This document shows, piece after piece, positions 12,298 through 22,984 of a stretch of DNA of 64,000 bases. The stretch's first letter is position 1. Every line of letters begins with the position of its first letter. The DNA comes from Fragum whitleyi (lineage: Eukaryota; Mollusca; Bivalvia; Cardiida; Cardiidae), in NCBI GenBank assembly GCA_948146395.1, contig OX411556.1:31856056-31920055 (forward strand). Reading direction: 5' to 3'. The notes beneath the pieces were generated by a model. That model was not told the DNA's origin. It saw only the letters and a list, made by a program, of their open reading frames with translations, and did not search any database. A program made the translations under genes and the position numbers.

Positions 12298-12722
12298 TAT
12301 TTGCTTTAACACAAAATATATTTAAGCCTCTTGATATGCAAAAATCACATGCATTAGCAAGATTATTAACTCACCAGCGCACTGTGCGTTATGAAGACGC
12401 TATAAGATATGACACCATAATTTTGGTCAAATCTACCTGAGACTATGCCTGAATTGTGTGTGGTCAGCAGATGAAACCAGACGAAACCAATTGAAAATAG
12501 AGTAGTAGCATAAGAAAACATCTGAAATGCGGGCTTTTATATGACACATTCTTAGTTGTTCACAGGAACCCTTTTGAAATTTTGATTGCTCCATACAATG
12601 GCGGGGAAAAGAATTGGGGTCACAAAGGCCCAAAATTTTACTTTTTTTAGGGTCACAGCGAGTATCTGCCCACTGTTCCTGGCAGTGATAGATTGATGGT
12701 TCTTTTTCCCCACAGGGTATAT
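12298..12722. other. Unannotated stretch between two family C repeats
   Basis: No gene or shared repeat is recognised. The 66-codon minus-strand frame has no supporting features. Confidence 0.5.
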
Positions 12723-13190
12723 TTTAGCTCATTTGAGCACGAAATGATCAATATGAGCTTTTGTGGTTGTCTGAAAATCGTCGTCTGACGTTCATTGTCT
12801 GTAGTGTGTCGTCAGCATTTACAATTGTAGAAATCTAAGACGCCAGTTTTTGCTCAATTAACCTGAAAATAGAATGATTGTCTTTATTAAACCATGGCAA
12901 AGTTTGAAATAAAGTAAACTCTAGTAAAAAACAACGTCAAATATTTAAAAAAAAATACCACACACAAACACTTGTAAATACTCTATAGCCACATTTAGCC
13001 CAAAGTTGGCTTGATTGATTGTCTTGGTAGAATCTCGGTTAAATTAGTATTACGGACAACTGTTAGGGGTCAAATCTCAGGAATTCTAGGTAGACAATCT
13101 AAAAGCCAGATTTTTGTGCTAAAATTACCAAATTGATTTTTATGAAACCTCGGACAACCTCCTCTTATACTCTCTACACATACTAACAAT
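12723..13190 (+). repeat. Family C repeat, short degraded copy
   Basis: The head TTTTAGCTCATTTGAGCACG with AATATGAGCTTTTGTGG is clear. About three worn units carry GCCACATTTAGCCC or GCCAGATTTTTGTGC. No CCTCTTGTT tail is visible. Confidence 0.6.
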
Positions 13191-13249
13191 AACATGTGAA
13201 AATTAGATATTAAGACTTTTAGATATTAAGATAGTTATCATTTTGTCTG

Positions 13250-13440
13250 TGTCGTTATTTAGTCATGTGGAATCCAATTAGAAAGCATGAAACGTTCGTT
13301 CAAGGAAATGATTCAATTATTGCGCAATGAAAACTGTCTTGAATGTCCTCCGGGAGAAATATCCCTGACTTATCGACTTTTCGAACTGCAAGTATTCGTT
13401 TCCTGACACTATTTATTTCTTGTATATTGCACATCTTTGA
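13250..13440 (+). repeat. Family R dispersed repeat, copy 3
   Basis: The longest copy: CATGTGGAATCCAATTAG, GTTCAAGGAAATG, ATTGCGCAAT at 13319-13328, then TCCTCCGGGAGAAATA and a right part ending TTTCTTGTATATTGCACATC. A family A element starts directly after it. Confidence 0.75.
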
Positions 13441-13873
13441 CAGTTAGTTACATCTTGAAATTTACATTCATCTCAATCTAACTTTTCCAAATCGCTGACT
13501 CAGCGCTCCATTTATTCATTCTAAATACTTGCTCAAATCATTCAAAAACTATCAAAAATCGTTAAAAAAGATCATCCTCTACATTCAAAATAAAAATCGC
13601 TAGGAAAATTCCACCCTTTCACTGACTTAAATGAATTTGTAAGCGTCTGATTGGTTCATGAAGACACGGAAAGCTATTTTTGAATTTGCATGTATACTTT
13701 ATTAAAGGAAGGTTATAAATATCGCAAACTTTGTTCATCTTGAACAAAATTAGCGATATTGGATGAACTCCATAAATTTCACTCAAAAACTTGCTCCATG
13801 CACTTATATGATCTCATTCCCAAATCATTTCAAAATTATTCATCTTGTCAATTTCACGATGCTCTTAATTGTA
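13440..13873 (-). mobile_element. Family A MITE, full length
   Basis: Left end CAGTTAGTTACATCTTGAAA, right end GTCAATTTCACGATG..CTTAATTGTA. The central hairpin core TTTTGTTCATCTTGAACAAAA-type is near 13730-13752. It abuts the right edge of a family R copy. Confidence 0.9.
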
Positions 13874-14504
13874 CTTATTCAATGCAGTTGTAACATGTCT
13901 CACCCTGAAACGTTTTGTTAATGAAACTGCTTGCATTTATTGTAGTGAATTTAAGCCTAACTTTAAAACCTTAAAAAGTTGCACTTTTTGAGTAATAACC
14001 TGTCATAAATAATATCTAGTTTGCACCCATTTTACGCTAAGGTAAGTAAAGTATTAGAAAAAATAACCTGCAGAAAAATACTAATGCTCTTCTACTCGAA
14101 ATAAATTTCAAGAAAGAAAGTTTTCTCATGACTGTAAAGCTGCAAATCTTTAAGTAAATAGAAAAATATTTTTCATAGATATATATATGAAGCTTGATTT
14201 ATCAAACCGTATAAAATATAACATCCTTCTAAAGAAAAAATGATATGTAAAAGTTTAATAAAAAAAATTTAAGCAATCTTAACCTTTTATATAATCTTTA
14301 CATATAATTGTTGTCGATTTCTTCTTTTTTCTGCAATATTAATGAGAAATTCGAAGTAAACATTTTTACAGGATCTAAAGTTTTTTTGTTACCATTTTTT
14401 TTTTGTTTTTGCTTTTGTTTTGTTTTTATAAAAAACTGCGAATACCTACGTGTCTTACCATTTAAACCTTTTGGGAACAGAAACAAGCTGGACTTACTCC
14501 ATGT
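13874..14504. other. Unannotated AT-rich stretch
   Basis: A T-rich run lies near 14390-14430. The 62- and 107-codon frames on opposite strands at 14298-14631 are low-complexity (poly-Lys or poly-Phe) artefacts. Confidence 0.5.
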
Positions 14505-14765
14505 TCTAAAACGAATGTGGCATTTAGGCTGTTTGCTTTCAAGAAATTCCGTTGAAAAACCACAAATGATTCATTCGATCGCATTTCAATGTCTGCAGAA
14601 AAAAGTTTGGTATAGTGATAAAAATGACTGATATAAACCAATTTATCGAGATGAAATTTCCTAGTGGCACGGAGCAGTCGTTCCGTTGGCTGGATTAACT
14701 TCTAATGTCTGTAAGAACCGCCATAAAGAAATATACAGTTTTCCGTTCAATGCATCTGTGTTATC
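14505..14765 (+). repeat. Family F dispersed repeat, copy 3
   Basis: Matches 10192-10437 over most of its length, ending in GTCGTTCCGTTGGCTGGATT, TAATGTCTGTAAGAACCGCC and AAATATACAGTTTTCCGTT. Confidence 0.75.
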
Positions 14766-14921
14766 TGTGAAATAAAGAGTGGTAACCAGATTTTCGAAAA
14801 ATAAACATCTTTATGTAAGCGACACAGTCCTTAGAAACAGAATTTCAGTTGGAGAATTTAGAAAACATGAAACTTAATGTCATTAAGCCTTTTATTTGTG
14901 CAAACTAGTTTATTTGTATTG

Positions 14922-15990
14922 CTTTAGGTCATCTGAGCACGAAGTATTCATGGTGAGCTTTTTATGATACAGTAAGTTACATCGTTAAATTGACATTCAC
15001 CTCAATCAAAACAATTCTAACCCACTCTCTCAGCGCTCCATTCAATCATTCTAAACACTCATTTAAACCATTCAAAAGCGCTCAAACCCATTGAAAAATA
15101 TAGAATCAATAAAGTTATTATAAAAAAGATTTTGATAGAGAAAAATCACGATTTCACTGACATTATTCAAATTATTAGCGTCTAATAGGTTCTTGAAGAA
15201 TGCGTTATTGTATGCGTTTTTCATGAAAGGGAGGTAATCAATATCGCTAATTTTGTTCATCCTGAACAAAATTTGCGATATTAGATTACCTCCCATTAAA
15301 TTCACTCAAGACTCGCTCCTCACACTCATTCAATTTAATTCCTAAATCATTCAAAAATCATTCACCTTGTCAATTTCACGATGTTGTTAACTGTAACGAT
15401 GTGTCCTGCATCTGTCGTGTGTCGTACGACAACATATTATATGTACTCTAGAGGCCACATTTTTGGCTCAAATGTCTTTGAATTTTGTCAAAATTGTTGA
15501 TATCTATAAAATCTTGGTGAGTACGAAAATGCATCATGTGGGTTCAAAAATGAGGTCAGTGGTCAATTTTGAGACCTTGTGTGCAATGTAGAGGTCACTT
15601 TTTTGCTCAAATGTCTCGAAACTTTGCAAGTTGGAAAGTAGGGTCAAATGAGGTCATATGGGAGATCAAGGGGTCAGGCTTTTTTTTAAAACTTTGTGTG
15701 TAGATTTGAGGCCATATATATGGCTTAGATGTCTTGAAACTTAATCAGATTGTTTACCTCCGTGAACTTTAAGTAGGTTTCGAAAATGAGTCAAGAGGGG
15801 TCAAACATAAGGCAAAGGTGTCAAATTGAAGTACAATGTATGCACTCGAGGCCCAATTTTTGGCTCACAAGTTTCGAAACTTAGTCTGAATTTTTGTCGT
15901 CATTTGGAGCATTCTTTTTGAAAATGAAAATTTTAGTGTCATACGAAAAGGGGCCTGATGAAATTTGTTTGAAATACTTGTTTGTATTTA
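14922..15990 (+). repeat. Family C repeat interrupted by a family A MITE
   Basis: The head (TTTAGGTCATCTGAGCACG, GGTGAGCTTTTTATGA) breaks at 14968 and resumes at 15396 with ACGATGTGTCCTGCATCTGT. Units of about 110-145 bp then carry GAGGCCACATTTTTGGCTCA, AATGTCTTGAAACTT-type sequence and GGTCA-rich tails near 15448, 15591, 15702 and 15842. The right boundary is uncertain. Confidence 0.7.
14968..15395 (-). mobile_element. Family A MITE inserted in a family C repeat
   Basis: Left end TACAGTAAGTTACATCG, right end TCACGATGTTGTTAACTGTA. The central hairpin at about 15232-15293 is nearly perfect (GGGAGGTAATC..GATTACCTCCC with TTTTGTTCATCCTGAACAAAA). Removing the element with one TA copy rejoins the host as TTTTTATGA-TA-ACGATGTGTCC, which fits other family C heads. 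Confidence 0.93.
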
Positions 15991-16453
15991 ACTTTGATCA
16001 ACTTAAGAGATATAAGAGATATATTGTCAAATAATGTATGAATTGCACGTTAATCTACCTTTTCCCTAATACCCTATCATGTTTGATGTTATTGCGTTGA
16101 GTCTGAAGGGCGTCCCAGACCCTTACGTACCTCTTGTTGTTTTTTCCCTTGGTATCAACGTAACTGAAGTATATCACTTTAAAGCTCATTCGTGGTATTA
16201 AAGTAATTGAAACTATTATGATGTTTTCTTTTGCAAAAATACCAATATAATAGTATAAAGGTTTAATCGAGTTATGGCCACACACACAATTAATGGAATA
16301 CTCATAAACTTTTAAAAAAAAGATATAACTCAGAAAATTCTATTCAAATGTGCGATTTGTTTCAATTTCATCTGTGCATACAAGATAACGAATGACAATT
16401 CCTATCATTGCTCTCAAGCTATTGTAATCTGATGAATTCTTTAAACAGCTTGT
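15991..16453. other. Unannotated AT-rich stretch
   Basis: The 76-codon minus-strand frame at 16055-16285 has no recognisable domain. I see no shared repeat. Confidence 0.45.
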
Positions 16454-17330
16454 ATACAGGTAACATCATCGCGGTATTGACAAGATAAATGATACAAGAA
16501 TGAATTAGGAATGAAATTGAATGAGTACAGTTAACAACATCGTGAAATTGACAAGGTGAATGATTTTGGAATGATTGAGGAATGAAATTGATTGAGTGTG
16601 TGGAGCGCGTTTTAAGTGAATTTAATGTGAAGTAATCCAATATCGCAAATTTTGTTCAGGATGAACAAAATTGGCGATATTGATTACCTTCCTTTAATAA
16701 AATATGCATAGTTCTATAGATAGCTTCATATTTCTTCAAAAACCTATAAGACGCTCGCAATTTGAATAATGACAGTGAAATCGCGATTTTTCTCTATCCA
16801 AATTTATTTTGAATGACGTTGATGATTCTATATTTTTCAATGGGTTTGAGCGTTTTTGAATGGTATGAGTGAGTGTTTGGAATGAATAAATGGAGCACTG
16901 AGTGAGCGATTTAGAATGGTTTTGATTGAGGTGAATGTCAATTTCACGATGTTACTAACTGTATGTGGAGCATTGAAATTTGAGGAAGATGAATCATTAT
17001 CACTAATTTCGTCAAAATTGGACGAAATTACGCTTATTTCGTACAATTTGAACGAAATTAGCGATACTTTATTTCTTCCCTTTAAAAGAAATCTCCATCT
17101 TTTCCAATTTATGTGTCTTCATGTACCAACCAGACGATTTTAATTCACACAAGGCAGAATTAATGGAATAATTGAAACGATATCAACGAAATGTTGATCG
17201 TTCTAATCAATTATGGGGCGTTTTGAGTGGTTTGAGTGAGTATTGGGAATGAATAATTTGAGCGCTAAGTGAGTGATTTTAATTGGATTTGATCAGAATT
17301 CATGTCAACTTCACGATAATATTAACTGTA
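16454..17330 (+). mobile_element. Family A MITE split by a second family A MITE
   Basis: The left end starts TACAGGTAACATCATCGCGG, and its short arm runs to GAATGAAATTGAATGAG at 16525. The host resumes at 16964 with TGTGGAGC, matching the uninterrupted family order GAATGAGTGTGTGGAGC. The remainder has two adjacent small hairpins (17003-17030 and 17034-17060, cores with TTTCGT and ACGAAA), the long arm, and the end ATTAACTGTA. Confidence 0.9.
16526..16963 (+). mobile_element. Family A MITE nested in another family A copy
   Basis: A complete copy: TACAGTTAACAACATCGTGA on the left, TTTCACGATG..ACTAACTGTA on the right. The hairpin core TTTTGTTCAGGATGAACAAAA lies near 16648-16668. The junction is consistent with a duplicated TA. 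Confidence 0.93.
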
Positions 17331-17557
17331 TTTAGTATCGTAGAAAGGTATGTTTCAAAGACAGTCCAGAACTTGTTTGAATGATCTTTGGCCGTCTTGA
17401 AGCAGCCTTTCTATAAATGTTTCTCTCATGAAATGTATCTGTTCTGTAAACCCTGGATTTGAAATAAAAAAAAAACTGTAAAGACAAATTAATTTATAAA
17501 GATTGTTAAATATTGTTAAATTGATGTAAAGATATATCGCTAATACAGAAATGATCG

Positions 17558-17675
17558 ATCATGTTTTATCTCCCTTGAAAGTCATTCAAAACTCGATCAT
17601 TACACTCGTTCAATTTCATTCCATAATAACTAGCAAATCATTCCACTTGTCAAATCCGCAATGTGCTTAACAGTA
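17558..17675 (-). mobile_element. Family A fragment, short arm only
   Basis: Runs from TTTTATCTCCCTTGAAAGTC through CGTTCAATTTCATTCC to CTTGTCAAATCCGCAATGTG and TTAACAGTA. The hairpin and long arm are absent. Confidence 0.75.
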
Positions 17676-17819
17676 CATGTTAAAGATACGAGAACCCTTG
17701 TATATTCTGTGTATATAATTCAAGCGAAATTATTTTACAGTTTTACCTTTATCTCGATATTCACTGTCAAAAACGCGTGAAAAGCTATTTCCTATTTTTA
17801 TGGAGTTTATTATTTCCAC

Positions 17820-17960
17820 TCGCGTCGTTGTTTAGCCAAGTAGAATGCAATTAGTGTGCATGAAACATGCGTTCAAGGAAATGATTCAATTATTGCGCAA
17901 TGAAAGCTGTCTCGTTTGTCCTCGGAGAAACATAATCTCGATCCACCGACTTCAAATACT
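17820..17960 (+). repeat. Family R dispersed repeat, copy 4
   Basis: AAGTAGAATGCAATTAGTGTG, ATGAAACATGCGTTCAAGGA and ATTGCGCAAT at 17892-17901 are shared with 13250 and 8318. It is followed by a direct repeat of about 65 bp. Confidence 0.75.
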
Positions 17961-18075
17961 GCAACGATGAATTTTTCTAATGCAGTTTGCTTCTTATACA
18001 TGTAAACTGAAATCATCGACTTCAAATACTGCGGTGAATTTTGTAATGTAGTTTGTTTCTTTAATACTTGTAGAT
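17948..18075 (+). repeat. Direct duplication of about 65 bp
   Basis: CGACTTCAAATACTGC with TGAATTTT..TAATG.AGTTTG.TTCTT occurs at about 17948-18000 and again at about 18018-18065. It is a local tandem duplication at the right edge of family R. Confidence 0.7.
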
Positions 18076-18651
18076 CGCTTTTGAAGGACTTTGCAATGAA
18101 CACTTTGAACAGATATAGACTTTAGATTATTGGACCAATTGAAGAGAGTTGACTTAAACATGTATCATATTGTCCAGCATTTTAATTGTTTCCTAGATCT
18201 AAAGGCTTGGTATTCAGATTTTTTCGACCAATATGAAAGTACTGTTATAATTAACTCAGAATTAGGTGACGGAGGATGTGGGGTATGGTCGGCGAATCAT
18301 CAATTGGTATATCAACAAGAGATTTCTAGACATAAAGGGATTGATATTAAACGATCACAGTATTTCAGTGCACGAAACATTCCATCACTACTCCAGTAGG
18401 AACAAGACAAAATTTTGATGCAATGCATCAAAGTAGGCCGCAAATTATTTGGTTATCATCAATGAATAACGTATTTTTTTTTATAAAAATATTTTTTGCA
18501 AACAATACCTATCTGGATTTTAAAGATTTCAACAACAATAATGGCCCTACTTTAGCATGCACACCCGGCTTAAATACACTAAGGAGTACTTTATTTCAAC
18601 ATGGGCACAATGAATAACACATGATGGTAAAGTGATTGCCTTTTTTAGCTT
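18076..18651. other. Unannotated stretch with two weak plus-strand frames
   Basis: Frames of 89 and 64 codons at 18130-18399 and 18423-18617 have no domain, splice support or second copy here. Confidence 0.4.
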
Positions 18652-18897
18652 GTCTGTTTTCTAAGAAAACTTGAGGTATGGAGATCATTAGGGCGTTGGC
18701 ATTGTTGTTGTTGACCTGTTATTATTGATATCTTCATAAAATTTAGCATGTATGTTCACTATCTCAAGAGCTATCTAGACAATCACAGGGGACAACTCTT
18801 AAAAAGGGTTTTTGTAAGAGTCCCTTTTTTTCACTCAGCTTTTTGTATTATCCAGCACCTGCAGCCAAGGGTTGCACCCATAGGCGGTGCTCTTGTT
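18652..18897 (+). repeat. Probable dispersed repeat with GCTCTTGTT tail
   Basis: Starts TTTTAGCTTGTCTGTTTTCT, AAGAAAACTTGAGG, and ends GTTGCACCCATAGGCGGTGC then TCTTGTT. I know this head and tail style from bivalve genomic repeats. The sequence is otherwise single-copy in this window. Confidence 0.5.
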
Positions 18898-20693
18898 AGA
18901 ATAATATATTCACTCAACCTTCATGCTGATGTATGCTGAGTTATCCGAAGAAATGAGAATAAAGAAAGAAAATACGGACTCAAAATAATAGCACAAACAA
19001 ATCTGAAATCAGAACACGAGGCCAAAGATTCAAGTTATCATTCAATAGCTGTCATTCAAACTAGTACTAAGACTGCACCTATTTGAAGTAAAAGGACCTA
19101 CTTCGGTTGTTCCAAAATAGTTTGGTTAGAAAAAGTGATATGCTCCTTTTGTCGCATTGTTTTAATGCTTGAATAACAGTAACTGGCTTGAAATTATGTT
19201 ATGCTAAGTGCCCGACAATTGCTACATATCACACACAGGATTAGATTAATTAAGGTAGAAACATTTATTCTCAAGACCAGAGCTTTGATATAAGTCATCA
19301 CACACTTTTGTACCAAAAGGATTTCGAGTGTAATTGTGCAAAATGAAGTATTGTGTTTTTTTAAAACCGCAAAAATGCCATTTTTACTATATGTTTAACA
19401 AGACCAAAACAGACAGGAGTGTAACCATAGATGTATCTCCTGTGAGAATCACTTTGATGTAAAAAATTGCAGACAACATGGGGGAAAGGAGTAAAAACTA
19501 GGTCAAACATGTCTGACTGATCAGTCATTTTAATGAAATGTGCAATATTTGTAAAATCAAGTTCATAACCCAAAACCCTGATTTTATTGCTCAATAATTT
19601 TCATTACAAAACAGTTTTTGAAAAACTGTTGTTTGATCCAGGCTGCATTATACGGTTTTCTATGTTTTGAATAAAAACATTGGACAGGTTTTATAATAAT
19701 GTATCCCTAATCCCCCATGGTCATATTCAAAACGCATTCATAATGGTAGGCCGCTTCTGCGGCCTACCAATAATCGTTTGAAAAGATCAGACGATCAGAT
19801 AAAATACCAGGCTGTGTTTCCTCCAATGGGGGTCGTCAGCCTAGTCGGTTTTTGTTTGAAATACCGAAGAATGTGTATGTTTTTATAAACATGATAGATG
19901 TCTACGTGTTTTGGTAATAGAAATAATATCTACAGTGTTTGAAGTTTTTGTACCATGATATGAACGTGTTTGTTGGTGTTAGGGAGGCTGAGAATAGTAA
20001 CTGTGAAAATTAGATCTCTTGCTTGGAAACTTACTTTTGTTTCATCATTTGCATTCAGCATGTTATCGAAAGATTTTAACGTCTTTGCGTTCCTTATTAG
20101 AATTAGAAATTGATACAGTATAATTATTTGATTCAGCGGTAGTAGCCGACGATGTTCGGCCTCTTTCCGATAAATGTATTCCATATTCATCCTGTCAATA
20201 GCTATAAATATTGCCTGATTAAAGGGTTGTGATAAACTTGTTGATATCAGGTCACTTGATGACGTGACAGCTTTACCATGCCATTTGGTGACGCAACCTG
20301 CCGGGTGTTCTATTGCGACTGTAAGGCCTGAAAAAAGAGTTCTTCCTAACACATATTTTCTTCTTAATTTGGTGTCACTCTATTACAATATTTTTATAAT
20401 CGTATTGCGACTACATCGGTGACGGGGAAATATGACTGATGCCGTAATCTAAAACATTGTGACGAAGTTTAACTTGCGTGCTCACATTTAACCTGGAAAA
20501 CTGTCATTTTTTTTAAATATTTATCTTGATGGATTCAACGCAGATTTCATTCGACCGAGGAGGATTTCGGAGATAGTAGTTTTGTATCTGATCTCAATGT
20601 ACAATGTATGTCTGTCCTGTGATTCATTACAAGAAAGGCATTAAATTGAGGGTTGCTCTTATCTGAATGGCACTCTAAAAGGGACGATCTTGG
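18898..20693. other. Unannotated stretch
   Basis: It holds the hairpin at 19744-19769 and a 140-codon minus-strand frame (19930-20352) in which I recognise no domain. The frame could be decayed coding sequence, but it lacks a splice or second-copy argument. Nothing else is identified. Confidence 0.45.
19744..19769. repeat. Perfect GC-rich 11-bp stem with TTCT loop
   Basis: TGGTAGGCCGC is followed by TTCT and GCGGCCTACCA. It stands out from AT-rich surroundings, but in animal DNA such a hairpin is no evidence of a transcription terminator. Confidence 0.85.
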
Positions 20694-20928
20694 TAGTACG
20701 TAAGGTGTCGACCCAAGTCAGACTGTGCGGACTGCGCAATCTGAATAGGGCCGAGTATTTTTGCTTTTTGCTACTTTTCTGAATCTAGAATGATCAATCT
20801 ACCTTTCTGTGAAGAATTTTTGGAAATGCGACCTCGGGTTGGCCTTAAATACAACCAATCTCTTTTTAAAATATTTTTTTGTTAACGAATACCCAGATGA
20901 TCCCTTTTCGCGTGACGGGTCACATATA
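20694..20928 (-). mobile_element. Family B repeat, copy 2
   Basis: Reverse of 7705-7937: TGCGCAATCTGAAT near 20733, GCGACCTCGGGTTGGCC at 20828-20844, and the terminal CCCTTTTCGCGTGACGGGTC then ACA. The left boundary is approximate. Confidence 0.75.
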
Positions 20929-21441
20929 ATCATGGCTTGTTTTTAATGTAAGATTGATAAGTATTTCATTTCCGAAGCTATTTTTTCTCTCATGGGCTTC
21001 CAATTCAATGACATCCAATGGCATCAAGGAATGAGTGTGATTCGAACCAAGATGCGCGGTATTTTCTATCATTTTCGGAGCGTTTAAAGTGATTTCGGCG
21101 TTAACAACGATTTATTTTATTTTTCAGGTGGAATCATACAAGCCCAGGCTTTACCCTATTTCCTAGTAAGTAGCATTCTTTTTATAATCGTTCCTTTTCC
21201 GTGGCCGATTTAGAAAAAGCTACAAACGCCAATGAAAGCAGGGTGAGATTAAAAATGAAAGCACCGCATTGGGTAATGAAAAATAGTGTGGACAAAGGAT
21301 ACACTACTTCTTACGAGCGCTGTCTTCTTTTTCAAAAGTATTTTCTCTACTATAAAATTACATCAGCGTAAAATCCAGGGAATACATGTATACTAAAAAG
21401 GCTGACAAGTTTTTGTCTGCACAATCTACAGACCAGGAATA
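20929..21441. other. Unannotated stretch with a possible microexon
   Basis: Apart from the candidate at 21128-21165, I see only a remnant resembling family A long arm (TTTTCGGAGCGTTTAAAGTG near 21073). Confidence 0.4.
21128..21165 (+). other. Candidate 38-nt microexon
   Basis: A pyrimidine-rich tract ending TTATTTTTCAG sits directly before this segment, and the classic donor GTAAGT directly after it. One frame across it reads GIIQAQALPYFL without a stop, and the other two are also open. The length is not a multiple of three, so it would shift phase between flanking exons. No neighbouring exon is identified and a chance pair of splice motifs is possible. Confidence 0.25.
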
Positions 21442-21968
21442 TACAGTTAAGAACATAGTGAAATTGACAAATTGAGTGAAAATGGAATGATTTCGGATTA
21501 TAATTCAATAAGTACTATGAGTGAGTTTTGAATAACATTAAAAAGGGGGGTGGTAATAAAATTTCGCTAATTTTGTTCAAGACGAGGCATTAAATTATCA
21601 CCTCGCTTTTAAAGAATAAGCATACAAGTTCTCATCTTGTCGAACCAAGGGTTAGGAACGTTTTACTTCGATTCGATACCCATTGAATCGTGAAGATGAC
21701 AAGTTCTATAAATTGCTTTCTATGTCTTCACGAACCAATCACATGCCAATCACATGCTTAAAAATTCAAAAGTAATTGAAATCGTAGGTTTTTTTCCAGC
21801 GATTATCATTTTGAATGTCGTTGTTAATCTTGGCCTTTAAGTGATTTTCAGTGGTTTGAGTGAGGGTTTGCAATGATTGAATGAGGCGCTTGGTGAGCGA
21901 TTACACATGTAATAATGGTTTTGATCGGAATGAAATTCATTTTCGCGATCTTCTTACATGTAACTGTA
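21442..21968 (+). mobile_element. Family A MITE, expanded middle
   Basis: Left end TACAGTTAAGAACATAGTGA, short arm, GGTGGTAATAAAATTTCGC and half of the hairpin core (TTTTGTTCAAGACGAGGCA, right half lost). About 90 extra bases at 21630-21720 include GGAACGTTTTACTTCGATTC. The long arm then ends TTTTCGCGATCTTC..TGTAACTGTA. Confidence 0.8.
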
Positions 21969-22108
21969 CTCTGTGTCTTTGTCAAAATTCTGAAATAAAA
22001 CGTGCTATTTTTCCCCACATATAATCCGCTTAAAGCTGAAGCATAAGCGTTGTTTTATCTCTTGTTTTCCTTGATTTGAAGCATTCGATCAGTATCGTAA
22101 GAGCAACC

Positions 22109-22313
22109 TACAGTTAACTATATCGTGAAATTGTCAAGGTGAATGTTTGTCGACCGATTTCTGAATAAAATTGAATGAGGGGGACGAGTTTTGAATGAGA
22201 TAATGAATGAAATTTGATGGTCGGGAGATAATGGCCAATTTTGTCCATTTTGTGAGCGATTTAGAATGGTTTTGATTGAGATGAATGTCAATTTTAAGAT
22301 GTAACTAGTTGTA
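22109..22313 (+). mobile_element. Family A MITE with internal deletion
   Basis: Both ends are present (TACAGTTAACTATATCGTGA; ATTTTAAGATGTAACTAGTT then GTA). The sequence jumps from half a hairpin (GCCAATTTTGTCCATTTTG) to the last part of the long arm (GAGCGATTTAGAATGG), losing about 220 bp including the right half of the hairpin. Confidence 0.85.
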
Positions 22314-22493
22314 TCTCTTGTTATCTTAAAGGCGTTCCCTTCATATTAAAGACATGCGTAATATCGTAAAAAAACAACAACCTTATATATTAAAGGCAAC
22401 AACTCTTAATGTAATTATCTTTTGAATTATGTCGCTTTCATGCGCAATTTCATAAGGCGGTCATGTATTAGAATCATCTTCTTCGTTAGTCAG

Positions 22494-22828
22494 TACAGTT
22501 AGTAACAAAATGAAACTGAAATTTGACTTGACCAAATCCATTCTAAACCAGTCTCCGATCGCGTTCAAACCGAGCGACATTTTATTCAAACTTGAAAATT
22601 ATTGGCTAGTGTGGGTTTTCAAGCGTCGGATTGGTCAGTGAAAACACATAAATACATAATCACGTATATTTTGATATTTAGGGATGAAATAAAATATCGA
22701 AAATTTCGTCCATTTGGATTGCATCCCTTAAATTTCTTTCAGAGTATGCTTCCCTCACTAATTCAGATTCACTCTGAAATCATTTTAAAAACTATTTACC
22801 TTGACAATGACACGATGTTATACCTGTA
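22494..22828 (-). mobile_element. Family A MITE, diverged
   Basis: Left end TACAGTTAGTAACAAAATGA, right end TTGACAATGACACGATGTTA..CTGTA. The hairpin core (TTTCGTCCATTTGGAT) is the TTTCGTCC variant with its right half worn. The 144-codon plus-strand frame from 22602 overlies this element and the CG array and is not a gene. Confidence 0.8.
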
Positions 22829-22984
22829 CGCCCCTAGTACACGCCGTTCATTTCTTGTTAACTCAATCCTTTCCAATTATGGCACTGTCACACCTCAACG
22901 TTTTGGCCAACGTGTGCCGAACGCGTTTGAGAAAACGACTAAGTCTGTAAAACGTCGGCATACGCAGACCTTCATATTTTTTCT

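Noticed and set aside
19744..19769. Rho-independent terminator
   Set aside because: The context is eukaryotic, so a bacterial terminator reading does not apply.
19930..20352. 140-codon minus-strand open frame
   Set aside because: No recognised family, no splice sites and no second copy. Left as unannotated.
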